From Bactrocera neohumeralis (taxonomy: Eukaryota; Arthropoda; Insecta; Diptera; Tephritidae), in contig NC_065923.1 of NCBI RefSeq assembly GCF_024586455.1, positions 54,777,237-54,841,236 on the forward strand: a stretch of 64,000 nt of DNA. Reading direction: 5' to 3'. Under the pieces are notes generated by a model, which worked only from the letters and a program-made list of their open reading frames with translations, was not told where the DNA came from and made no database searches. Below are positions 46,081 to 57,494 of the stretch, piece after piece (within the stretch, counting starts at the first letter, position 1; every line of letters begins with the position of its first letter). A program made the position numbers and the translations under genes.

Positions 46081-46603
46081 TACACCCTGAACAGGGTTTA
46101 TTAAGTTTGCCACGATGTTTGTAACACCCAGAAGGAAGCGTCGAAGACTCTATAAAGTATATATATAAATGATCAGTGTGTTGAGTTGAGTCAATTTAGC
46201 TATGTCCGTCCGTCTGTCTGTCTGTCCGTCTGTACATATACGAACTAGTCCCTCAGTTTTTAAGATATCGTTTTGAAATTCTGTAAACGTCATTTTATCT
46301 TCAAGAAGCTACTCATGTTGGAACTGCCTATATCGGACCACTATAGCATATAGCTGCCATTCAAACTGAACGATCGGAATCAAGGGCTTGTATGGAAAAC
46401 TTTCGCATTTGACGTGGTATCTTCACGAAATTTGACACGGATGACTACTTAAGGTAAGAATATATTCTCCGAAAAGATTGTTCAGATCGGATTACTATAG
46501 CATTTAGCTTCCCTACAAACTGAACACTTAGTTACTAAAAGAAATGCACCTTTGAAGGGTATATTAGCTTCGATGCAGCCGAAGTTAAGGTTTTTTCTTG
46601 TTT
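46081..46603 (+). repeat. Most complete copy of dispersed repeat R2
   Basis: Starts 'tacaccctgaacagggttta', followed by 'gtttgtaacacccagaagga', 'agcgtcgaagactctataaa', a GTCYGTCYGT run (46206-46232), 'actatagcatatagctgcca', 'tggaaaactttcgcatttga', and ends 'gcagccgaagttaaggtttt', 'ttcttgttt'. About 520 bp, non-coding. The tail is a T-rich run rather than poly(A). Confidence 0.75.
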
Positions 46604-46609
46604 TTTTTT

Positions 46610-47280
46610 TATTATTAGATAGAAAATTCATATTTCGCTACCAACTATGTGACCGCATATTTCAATTAGAGAAGTCTTATGGGAAATTTTCTGCTCTTCA
46701 AATATGGTGTGTGTAAGTTTTGGATTAAAATATGGTTTGAATATTCATCGACAAACATCATAATTTCCTAAATTTGAAATTTAAAATGATCTTTTTTCAT
46801 TGAGTTATAAAATTAAAAAAAAATAAACAAATTTGCCTTAAAATAGTCAAACTTTAACCGTTAATATTTTTCAAACGGTTACAATGAGGAGCTCATACTT
46901 GCGGAGCCTTTCTTAGCGCCACTGTTTCAGAGTGCCAAGCGAAAAACAAGCTTTCGTTATGTTGATCCACTCTAATGTACATACATACTATCTCCACATA
47001 TATCATTTGAGATTTACTAGAAAATATGTAAATTCCACGAAAAATATCTTATTTAAAGTCGATTTGTATTAGTATATGTGCTGAGAAAGGTCTAAGCCGA
47101 TATCAAACAATTTTGATACCACAAAACAAAAACGTATGTATGTTATACCAAGCGAAATATTCTCGTCTAAGTTACGTGAGATATCCCGAACTGTAATAAA
47201 AATTCGTAAACCTAACTTCATATTCAAATTTTTCAAAAAATCAAAATCAAAAAATATGGTCATGCGATTTATTTATATCT
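46610..47280. other. Intergenic, nothing recognised
   Basis: AT-rich sequence without a supported gene. The Tc1 relic that follows may extend slightly into its end. Confidence 0.45.
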
Positions 47281-47284
47281 AGTG

Positions 47285-48030
47285 GGATTTCTTTTTCTTT
47301 TGAGACGTCTGGACATTGAATCCACAAGTTTCCTTGTCTCTTCTGCCGTTATTTTCGCACATTTCTCCATTGTAATATCCTTGAGCATACTTCTTGATGT
47401 TATGACGTGTTCTACATACCTACCCATAAAAGGTCAATGGGGTTTATATACGGAAATTGAGGAAGTGTTTGCAACTGATTTTTTACATTACACAAAGACC
47501 AGACCTTCATAGTTTGTGCAGAAGTTTGGGGTCGTTAGCTTGTTGGATTCAAAAAATCTGTTCCAACGCCAGTTGCTAAGAATTTGGTAAAAGATTAACT
47601 TTCAAAATTTGTATATGTGATCTCTGGTCCATTATGGAGTCAATAAATGTAAGTTTTCCTACACCCTTGGCTGCTATACATCTCCAAACCATAACATCGC
47701 TTCCATATTTTTTTTTCATCCTCCTTTCCCCTTTTCCTCCATATCAATTTCTTCCTTTTTATCTCGAAGATGCAAAATTTGCTCTCATCCGTAAAAATAA
47801 TACTATTTCAAAACTCTGGGGGCTTTGCAACATATTCATTCGCGAACTCCATTAGTTTCCGCCTATTCACTTTCGAAATATAGGGTTTCGTACGGGCCCC
47901 GCGACTATCATATCCAGCTTTTTTCAAAGTTCTACGAACTGTATCGTCGGAAACAACTTTAGAAAATTTTTGCTGCACTTCCGGTTGCAATTGATGAACA
48001 GTCATCGTGGGATTTTCCTGAACTATTTGT
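47285..48030 (-). mobile_element. Tc1-like transposon remnant
   Basis: Minus strand from about 48005: MTVHQLQPEVQQKFSKVVSD, then DTVRRTLKKAGYDSRGARTK and PYISKVNRRKLMEFANEYV (second helix-turn-helix and linker), then 'IIFTDESKF' with the first catalytic Asp near 47780-47800. Frameshifts follow, with recognisable 'LPQFPYINPIDLLW'-like sequence near 47440-47470, the region of the third catalytic acid. The N-terminus is cut where RTE sequence begins at 48033. Confidence 0.8.
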
Positions 48031-48032
48031 AC

Positions 48033-49467
48033 AATACTTTATTCGTGGTGGGAGAGAGACTCCGTTGCCGAGTACTATCATTCACTCCGGTGAATAAACG
48101 TCTAGCCACAATCCGCATCAAAGGGAGGTTCTTCAACATATCGCTGATTTGCGCCCACGCCCCGAAGGAAGAGAAGGACACGATGTGACCAAAGATGCCT
48201 TCTATGAGCGCGTGGAGCGCGCCTATGAGAGCTGCCCCCGCCACGATGTCAAAATCGTGCTTGGCGACTTTAACGCCAGGGTGGGCAAAGAAGGTATCTT
48301 TGGCACTACGGTCGGTAAATTCAGCCTGCACGACGAAACATCCTCAAATGGGTTGAGGCTGATCGGCTTCGCCGTTTATCTGTGGTACTAGATTCCAGCA
48401 CAAGAAAATACATCATGCTACCTGGCTATCTCCGGATCGAAAAGCCACCAACCAGATCGATTATGTCGTGATAGACGGAAGACACGTCTCCAGTGTTCTA
48501 GACGTGCGTACGCTCCGAGGTCCTAACATCGACTCGGACCACTAACTTGTTGCAGCCAAGATTCGCACCCGCCTCTGTGCAGCAAAAAACGCACTTCAAC
48601 AAACACAAGGAAGGTTTGACGCTCCTTACGTAAAGCTGCAACCGAAACCATTGGCTTTTGGAAAATGCAAAAGAACGGCTGGTTCGACAAGGAGTGCCGT
48701 ATTGCAGCGGAGAGAAAACAGACTGCCTAAGTACCTCGCAATGTTACGATCGACCACAACACATGCGGGTTGGCATAGCTACCGAGAGTTGAAGAGGGAA
48801 GCGAGACGCATTTGCAGACAGAAAAAGAAAGAGGCCGAAATAAGTGAGTATGAAGAGCTTGATAAGCTGGCCGACTGGGGTAATGCTCGAAAATTCTACG
48901 AAAAGATGCGGCGGCTAACAGAAGGTTTCAAGACCGGAGCAGAACCCCCAAAGGTGATCTAGTGACCGATGTCCAGAGCATACTTAAATCATGGAGGGAA
49001 TACTTCTCCAGCCTGCTGAATGGCAGTGAACGTACAACGCCAGGAGAAAGCGAAACCGATTCCCCAATCGACGTCGATGGAGCAGACGTTCCATTGCCCG
49101 ACCATGAAGAAGTTCGAATAGCAATTACCCGTTTGAAGAACAACAAAGCAGCGGGAGCCGATGGATTGCCGGCCGAGCTATTCAAACACGGCGGCGAAGA
49201 ACTGATAAGGAGCCTGCATCAGCTTCTTTGTAAAATATGGTCGGACGAAAGCCTGCCCAACGATTGGAATATAAGTGTGCTCTGCCCAATCTACAAAAAG
49301 GAAGACCCCACAATCTGCACCAACTAAGCCTCCTCAACATCGCATATAGGGTTGTAACGAGCGTATTGTGTAAAAGATTACAACCAACCGTCAACAAACT
49401 GATTGGACCTTATCAGTGTGCCCTGAAAAGTGGACACATACCATCTCTTCTTCGATTTCAAAGTTAA
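48033..49467 (+). mobile_element. RTE-type LINE fragment, endonuclease to reverse transcriptase
   Basis: + strand, several frames. Endonuclease: VVGERLRCRVLSFTPVNKRL, then, after a frameshift near 48180, KDAFYERVERAYESCPRHDV and KIVLGDFNARVGKEG (GDFN active-site motif), then 'NQIDYVVIDGRHVSS' and 'GPNIDSDH' followed by a stop instead of the usual Tyr/Leu (about 48544). Linker: 'SYRELKREARRICRQKKKEA'. Reverse-transcriptase N-terminal part: 'AITRLKNNKAAGADGLPAEL', 'KIWSDESLPNDWNISVLCPI', another stop at about 49325, and 'VNKLIGPYQCALKSG'. The catalytic YADD half is missing and both ends are truncated. Better preserved than the copies at 15931 and 36720. Confidence 0.88.
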
Positions 49468-49469
49468 CC

Positions 49470-51085
49470 GCGGTACTAAAATATTTATAAGATTATTACC
49501 AAGAGGTAATTGAGAAATCAGGATTTGAAAAATAAAATCAATCGAACGGTCGGAGAGGGATACGAAGTTTACGATTTTCTCGTCTTTTCATGGAAATATA
49601 TAAGAGAGATTAATTATTTTATTTTTTATACTTTAATAATAAGAATATCCGACACCGCAATATAATTTCAATCAGAACCTTTCGCATCATTAGTTAAGAA
49701 AATTGTGAAATTTTTGCCTTCTGCAATTTGAGTGCAATTTACACCGTTTTCTTGATGCAGCTCTTTCAAAAATCACTTAATTTTACCCTACATGTGTTTG
49801 GATAAATGCATGTATGTACATAAATATGTAGGAATGTTCAAGTAACGTGTTCGTAAACATTTATAGTGTTTTTGCAAATATACATACATACATAACTATA
49901 TAATGTATCGATGACAACAGTAGAAACGCAATACATTAAACTCAGATTGCTTGATTTTATCGATAACAAAGGTATCAGATGTCTTCAATTAATTCATATG
50001 CAATTCGTGTATTTTTATTTGTACTTCGGTATCTTTCGACAAATTTTGACTTCGACCTAACCATTGACATTAATTATATAATTACATATGTGTGTACATA
50101 TGTATGTGTACACATTTAAAAAAGAATTTATAAATTTTTATCCTGCAGTACTATTGTTCTTCGAATCGCCCTCCACAGGACTAACATAAGTACATCATTT
50201 CGTCCCATTAATCTCTCTTTATTATTCGATGCATGGTAGAGTATCAAGCCCATCATTCAAGACTTGACTGTACTAATCCTAAAGGTGTGTGATAGAATCA
50301 CCATGAGAGGGCTTCCTATATTGGTTATTGCACTAGATTGCATGTTTTGCAGCAGCTGCAATAAGTTGTGTGTACATATGTATCATATCATATCATATAT
50401 AGGTATGAATATTTCTGACCCATACCAAGTGTAATCTAAGACGTACAAGAACTTTTGCACACACACACATCACACATCCTTAAAGGACATAAAGGAATCT
50501 GTAATTGCGAAAGCTAACCGCACATGCTATACTTATTTCGAAATGGGTAAGATTTTATAACGTTAGTGTCAATATTAAAAATAAGTTAAAATGTGATTGG
50601 ATAAATCTCCTCATCTACATACATATATTGAAAATTATTCCGAATAATAGCTGTTTTTTTACCAATTCAGGAGTAAGACCAGAGCACTGAAAATGCCAAA
50701 CTTACGACAAATTATTCTGGAAATAAGGCAAAGTAGTTGAATTTCTCTCGTTCAAAGATTTATTTAAAACTAGAGACCCGTCATATGAGTTGCATTAAAC
50801 TTTAACATAAAGAGAGAAAAGGTATCCTATGTCCTTACCCTGATTCTAAGCTACCTCCCCACCAATTTTCAACCAAACCGTTCTTGAGTTATAAATGGTG
50901 TAACTAACACAACTTTCTTTTATATACATACATACATATATAGATGTGTGTTGAGTATATAATTCTATATTAAAAAAATATAAAAAACTAAAACCATGTA
51001 TATTTTAATTTTTCATATAGATTTTAAGGTTACGTGAAAAAGGTGTTAATACAAATGTTGTATATCTTTGGCTTACTTCCGTAAT
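49470..51085. other. Intergenic, nothing recognised
   Basis: AT-rich sequence with TATGTA/ACATAC tracts and a short CATAT run near 50380-50400. No supported gene. Confidence 0.5.
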
Positions 51086-51089
51086 AGCC

Positions 51090-51566
51090 TTGACAGACGG
51101 CAGCGTTAATCCGGATTAACTGCGCACTTAATCAGATCCAAATTTGTAGGTGACAGACGGCAGCTATGCGAGTTTGAAACTCTCATAAACAGCTCATTGT
51201 CCTTTTTATAATATTTTCAATGAAAATTGATAGAAGATAAACATTACGGTTGTTAGCCGACCAATTTTTACCAAACCATTTTTTATTACAAAAACATATC
51301 AACGCATTATTTTTAAAACTGCATCATAACATAGAAGTTTTCTTGATATTATATTGAGAATTTGATAAACAGCTGTCAGGGTTGCTTGTATTTCATTCAC
51401 AATAGATGAAAATTGGCCATTTTTAACAATGTTGCCAACGAAAATCTCATAAACTCCCTAAAATTTTGAGAGTTATTTTTGGATTCAGCAACGGAGTTAG
51501 CTGTGGTAACTCCTGAATTAATCCCGAAAAATGCAATTAATCTGGTTTAACGCTGCCGTCTGTCAA
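51090..51566. mobile_element. 477-bp MITE with TTGACAGACGGCAGCGTTAA ends
   Basis: The left end TTGACAGACGGCAGCGTTAA (51090) is repeated inverted at 51547-51566, and the match continues inward with a few differences to about 33 bp. A third copy of the core, TGACAGACGGCAGC, lies in direct orientation at about 51152. Non-coding. Target duplication not clear, so superfamily open. Confidence 0.82.
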
Positions 51567-51569
51567 TGC

Positions 51570-53925
51570 TATAAGATGCGTAGTTTTGCCGTAAATTGTT
51601 TTTAACGCTTAAATTTCCACCACTCCTCCTTTCCATTCTCTTCCAGATATAAAAATAACAATAGTTAACACACTGGCACTGATACGAAAATAGATCACAG
51701 TCCTGCATAGATAACTGTTAATATAGATATACACATTAATATTACACTAGCACTAGGTACGAAGGCAATCAAAAGTATCATATCAAATAGGTTAGTATTT
51801 TCTTCGGGAAAAGATCACTTTACCAAAGTAAAGACTTAAAAGATAGGATGTGGCCTTGTTTTCAAAATTGCTCGTGTGAAAATGGACAAAACTTTCAACG
51901 AGAGCGTCTAACTCTATAAACTCATTTTCACTGAAAGCGTACAAAAAATTGAAGATTTTAATCAGCCATTCCTTTTAGTAAACAGTCCTGCCAAGTGCAC
52001 AAAACAAGTCCAACATTTGACTGCGAATTGCAATAACAACCACATACCCTCACAATTTGTAATTTGCGAAATAACTGTGTATGTGTGTGCACGTATAATG
52101 TTAACAATAACATTTGACAATGGCGAGTTAATCCTTGAATCCTTTTTGAATATTTTTGACACGTGCGTTGCAATTATTCGGTTACAATACCAGCGCCTGC
52201 CTGTGTATGTGCGTGTGTATGTGTGTTTATTTTTGCTAAGTGCATTCAAGTATGCCACAGCTGTCCCTGCAACCCCTCGCCTGGGATCAGCGGTTCACTT
52301 TTTTGTTGTGGTCGCACCAAAATCACCATTTCTATTGCGCAGCGTCCCACCCCCCGCTTAGCCTTCCGCCTTTTGTGTCACCACTGCCCAAATTAATAAA
52401 ATAAAGAACGCGCCTCTCCAATTTGTATGCGTGACATTTGAAATGTCACATCAAGTGTCGCCCACAACACCGCAACACCGTAACACATACACATATGTAT
52501 GTATGTATGTACGATGACAACAATGCCTCGCTGTCATTATTATTTATTTGTGCGATTTTGTTATTTTTGGTTTTATGTATATGCGCTTTGTTGTTGCGCC
52601 GCTGTTTTCGACTTTCAAGCAATCGGTTGCATTTGAAATTGATGGTTTGTTAATTGTTGCAGTTGTTGTTTTCGCCGGTGATAATAGGACGCATAATCCC
52701 ACTTTGTGGATAACGCCATGCACTATTCCAAGCATTCCAAGCTTGCTATGCGCCAAACGTGCATGCAATTTCCAGGCTGTGCGTACATATGTATGTGTAT
52801 ATGGTATATACAACATAGATGTTTGTATGTATGTATGTAGGCAATTCTATGTTTATGTGATTGCGCGTTTTCGCGTCCGCAATTGCATTAGATTTGAATA
52901 CAAATTGAAAATAAACAATTGTCCATAATTTTCGCGGGTATTGTTCGTATAAATTCGCTCTTATTTTTTCAAATGCCAGAGCGCCACTCAACGTGAGTCA
53001 TTGCGTTGCCACACGATAGTCACAGCTCCTCTCTGCCGCTCGACGAACACGTATTTTTTCTCCCCGCTTAATGACTTTATTTGTTTGCTATTGTTGCGAA
53101 CTGCGAAAACTCAATTCTGTGCTGACGCACTTGATGGTAACGACGATTTTCTTCCCTATCAGCCCGCCGAAATAGGTTGGTGGGAGTGCCTCTATTCGCT
53201 CTTGGTAATAAAATTTGGATTTGCCGCATAATTTATGCAGTTAATCGTTTTTAATAGCCACAGCGGTGCGGAGTGTTGCGGCATATCTGTGGTGCTTCGG
53301 TTTTTTGCTGATGCTGCGAAATTTTTGAGCATTGCCACCTTCAAAGAGTGTGTAGGTTAGATTTTTTTCTAACGTCTCATTTCTTTACAATTCAAGCAGA
53401 GTTTGTAACTGAAAAAATTATATTCGTTTGAATGCGGAAGAGGAGAAATATTGTGCATATGCAATAGATTAGACGAATTTTGTAGGCTCAGTTGTAAACA
53501 ATTACAATATATCGAAATTAAGAAAAACAGAAATCTTAAGGATAATTCTATTTTGTTTTGTGTGAGGTTATATCCTGGAGTTAAAGTGTAGGTAAGATAA
53601 ATCCCTGAATTATGTGCCAAATATAAGGTCTCATAGCATTTGAAAGAAAACAAGTAAGTAATAGCTATCGCAAAGAAAAAATCCAAAGAAATACTTTCAA
53701 GTGTTGACAAATCGTATGTGACCCGGTGTATTTTCAAAGATGCCTAACCTAGAAAATAAGTGGTTAAAAAGGGTTAAATTAGTCCCATTTCGAAGCTTAT
53801 ATTATTCTTAACGGTATTCGTTTGCATTCGTGGTATTTTAAATAGTAAACACTTGTTTATTTGCCTAAATAGAGCGAATGGTTGGACGCGTATTGATTAT
53901 GCGAAATATGTTCGGATCGAAAGGG
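51570..53925. other. Intergenic; 52000-53350 non-repetitive and GC-richer
   Basis: No gene recognised. 52000-53350 is more balanced in base composition than most of the window and lacks the dispersed repeats. Frames here on both strands (for example 52017-52361, 52548-52928) overlap one another and have no known domain, so I read the stretch as non-coding, perhaps regulatory. It has CATATGTATGTATGTATG tracts at 52490-52510 and 52790-52840. Confidence 0.45.
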
Positions 53926-53929
53926 TTAA

Positions 53930-54860
53930 ACTAGTAAGGAAGGGCTAAGTACTGAAGTAAGTGAATATTTTATACTCGTGCAATGCGAAAGAATTTGACA
54001 TTCATTATGATGTCGAGACTTAAATCTGATCAAATTTGGTATTTTATTAACAGCGTTTTCGTTTTTCGATGCAAACGTTGCCTAATCATATGACAACATG
54101 ATATAGATGCTCCAATACACCTTCCTAGAGGCCCTATGTTCCACCTAGGAACTACGGAAAAATATGTTCCACTTTTATAACGCTGTTATTAGCTTCACAT
54201 GTATGTATGATTATATGTGTGTTTGTATGTTTGTTATGTAACTTTTTCCAGTTCGTCTGTAACTTGAGCAAACATTTAGATATCCTGATGAAACATGCTA
54301 CTTGTTCCTTGGTAGTCGGGTGGGCGTAATCGGAACCCTGACACGCCCGAAAAATCCCATTAAACAAAAACTTATTTAAGTCTCATAACTAAGCACTTAA
54401 TTAAGATACCAAACTGAAATTAGGTAAAAAGGATCGCGGTGACAAGCGACATCTGTTGACTGAAATTTGTTTTAAGTAGGCGCGGTTCCGCCTTTAAAGT
54501 TATGCAAAGTTTACATTTTCCACCGCTTAAACTAACTCGACCAAACTTGCTGGGCAGATATCTTTTTGGCGCTTCTTCATACGTTGTTAGAATTAGTTAG
54601 GTAGGTTAGTTGTTCGGGTTACATATGCAACGGGACTGATTTTGACTGAGACCGATATGGTACCCTATCTATATCTCAGGAACTGCCTGACCGATTTCAA
54701 CCAAATTTGATATGTGAGGTTACTTTCACGATTCCTATCATATCTTGTAAAAATGTGTGAAATCGGACAACAACTACGTCTACTTCCAATATAAGACAAA
54801 TTTAAATTCCATATAATACTTTCACTGACAGTATAGAAGTTAACGCTCTACACATTTAAA
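53930..54860 (+). repeat. R1 5' end plus a related interior module
   Basis: Begins 'actagtaaggaagggctaag', then 'gaatattttatactcgtgca' (R1 terminus, worn). After about 54480 comes 'aggcgcggttccgcctttaa' and a module 'accgatttcaaccaaatttg', 'aaatttaaattccatataat' shared with 39060-39160. Non-coding. Confidence 0.55.
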
Positions 54861-55259
54861 ATTAACAATCAAATCGCTGACACTGCGACACGTTCAGTAC
54901 AAAACTTATTTGTAACTTTTAGTTCTATTTCGGAATTCGAAACAGGAAAATAGCTTTTTTAGAAAAAAAATTAATGAAAATTTTTTAACAGGCTGCCCAA
55001 GCAGGGATTTAGAACGTCGAGGGACTGCTCTGCAGAATCAGGAAAAAGAACAACCCCGGAGTGTTGAAGAAAACCCCATGGAAAGCTGGAAAATACTATT
55101 GTAAGATATATTACTTGCTATTAACAAAATAAGAATATTTATTTTCATAGAATAAAATGAAAATAAAATAAAATATCAGATACAGCAGAAGACTTAATTG
55201 AACAGTTAGATTAGATGAGAATATATACGGGAAAACCACCCATTCTTTAAATCCTCCTA

Positions 55260-57490
55260 CCCCTTATCCCAACTTAGTAGCTACAATAATTAGAGAGGTG
55301 CTGTAGCAAATAAACACACCGTAACCGATTTTACTGAAACTTACCACGGCGTTACACTGAACGCACATAACATAAGCGAACTGGAAAAACTCCTGACGTG
55401 ATGTGCTCAAGAACACCCATAAGTACTTTGCCACAATGCCATAACTTGAATAACAGACCGAACTTGCCACGTAAACCACCAACCCTGATGCAAGTGGATC
55501 ATTCAATACACTCAAGACAGGCTAACTACCAAAATAGACCTAGTGTCTTCCAAGACAACCGACCACCGGAACCTCCGCTTTCCGCATTTTCTTTACTAAT
55601 GCAGAAGAATTATACCCGAATGGACTTTACGACGACGTTTCTCACGATAACAATTATGGTACAGCAAAATTAGATGATCTTGATACTATTCATTTTTTAG
55701 ATGAGCGCCGAATTCGCTGCCTTATTACAAATTTAAAACAAGGTGCAAAGACAAAGGAGATCTTCTAATTGATACTGGATCTAATAAGAATTATATCCAA
55801 TCAACTAGGATTAGGAACCCAAATTTTGAACGAATAGCCCTTTTGGGTAAAATCAGATGCCAGGACTAATAAAATTACGCACCACACCTTTGTAGACATT
55901 ACTATTACCAACTTCAAGGTGGTTTTATGGCATAGTAGGCCGAAAGCAATCATCCCTACCGATAAAAATTTAATGACAATTAGTCAAAATATAAATATAT
56001 CGCTAAAACAGCGGATATCACACGAATTTAATAATGCCGAAATCGCTACTCCACACCTCTCACTTAAACAAGAAAATAAAATTAATAACATTATTATTAA
56101 ATGTCCAAATTTATTCGCCGATCCACGGTAGGCCAATAACTTATGAACACCAACAGTAAAACGAAGCGATGGAAAGATATTTTAGAATAGTTTAAGGTTG
56201 GTTGCAGACGCCCTTTCAGGAATACCGATACAAATCAATTAACTCACACGTGCAATTCATAGCGACGAAAGCTCAAATCATAATCATAACTTAATCCAGT
56301 GTACAGAGTTCCAATTAATGTTTTCAAAAACCAAATTTTTTTTTCAAGTTTGACGAAAATCTTCATATCAATTTAAGATAATTTTTCCAACTGTTCATAG
56401 ACATATAATTAAAGAACCAGATTACAACAAACAATTATGGTACTGCCTAACATGAAACAATACCTTAAGGGGCTATACCAGTGTGACGCATGAAAAATTA
56501 GGCGATTTTCGTGAATTTTTTTAAGAAAAAGTACGCGATTGAATATTTCGAACATCTTTGAACGTAATAAGGTATATTTTAAGATTTTTTTTTTCAAAAA
56601 TGTTGAAAAATAAGGTTGTTATGGGTTGTCTTCGGAGGTGTAAAAAAAAAAGTGCCCCAACCGCTGGCATGATTCCGGCCGAATGAGTAGCTGAAACAAA
56701 AAAATTGAAAAGTTCGTTAAACTTAAAGACATTTCCTATTCAATGATCTACGATCTTTAAAAAATATCAAAAATTAACAAAATGGCGTAATTTAAAAAAA
56801 AAATCGTTTTTAGGTAAAAAAAAGTGGTCGTTTTTAATGCAAAATTGACAATTCTCAACCAATCAAAAAGATCGTAGGTCATTGTATAATAAAAGTATTC
56901 AAAAATACTCAGTTTTAATTTAAGTCGATCGGTCAATTTCTCGTTGAGTTATGGTGTCAACAATTTTGAAAAATGTCGTTTCGAGAAAAACGCGTTTAAA
57001 GTTTCACTTATGTATGTTTGCACCTCCGTGCGGTCGCTTTTTAGAACGCTGCCATCCAAAAACTATTCAAGATACGACCGATTTCATACGATATTTATGG
57101 AAATGTAAGCTATCGAAAAAGAAACTCAAACTTTTTTTTTTAAAGTGTCACACTGGTATAGCCCCTTAACCAATCTGTTATAAATGGAATTCACACAGAA
57201 GAAGGAATAATGGGCATGGTACAAACTATCTCTCCTATTCACTAATATTAAAAGCCGATGCATCCAAAAATTAATAAAAGATATTAGTAACGAATAAGAA
57301 AAGAAGAATGTCATACTCTAGGAACACCTATATGGATGAATTATGGATAAATTTACAAAATACGGATTAACAAAAACCCCAAATAGCAAAGCAATAGAAG
57401 ACGTTTCTTCGGAGTACCAAAATTAATAGTTATGGACAATGGCCCATCTTTAAACTCAGCTTTACTAAAATTTATGAAGAAAGCAAGCTA
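55260..57490 (+). mobile_element. Gypsy-type LTR retroelement relic, interrupted by a MITE
   Basis: Degenerate coding remains in order: a Gag C-terminal-like stretch (frame 55398-55673), a protease-like start with a DTGSN active-site motif (about 55770), a segment at the start of reverse transcriptase (frame 55919-56131), then a jump to an RNase H end-like VADALSGIP (about 56195-56225) and integrase-like sequence (FGVPKLIVMDNGPSLNS, about 57405-57460). Most of reverse transcriptase and RNase H is deleted, and stops and frameshifts occur throughout. No LTRs or envelope gene were recognised. A TTAA MITE sits at 56469-57165. Errantivirus-like affinity (yoyo/17.6 kind) is inferred from the wording of the protease region. 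Not functional. Confidence 0.75.
56469..57165. mobile_element. TTAA-flanked MITE D (best copy)
   Basis: A 697-bp non-coding element with TTAA at 56465-56468 and 57166-57169. The ends GGGGCTATACCAGTGTGAC (left) and GTCACACTGGTATAGCCCC (right) are perfect inverted repeats over 19 bp. The interior matches MITEs B and C and holds the shared 'aaacgcgtttaaagtttcac' core near 56989-57008. It interrupts the gypsy relic. Confidence 0.9.
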
Positions 57491-57494
57491 ATGG

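Noticed and set aside
46206..46232. GTCCGTCTGT run as an independent microsatellite
   Set aside because: It is a fixed part of repeat R2.
52548..52928. 126-residue frame in the GC-richer block
   Set aside because: Overlaps several frames of similar length on both strands, contains microsatellite-derived residues (YVCVYG, MYVCR) and no recognisable domain.
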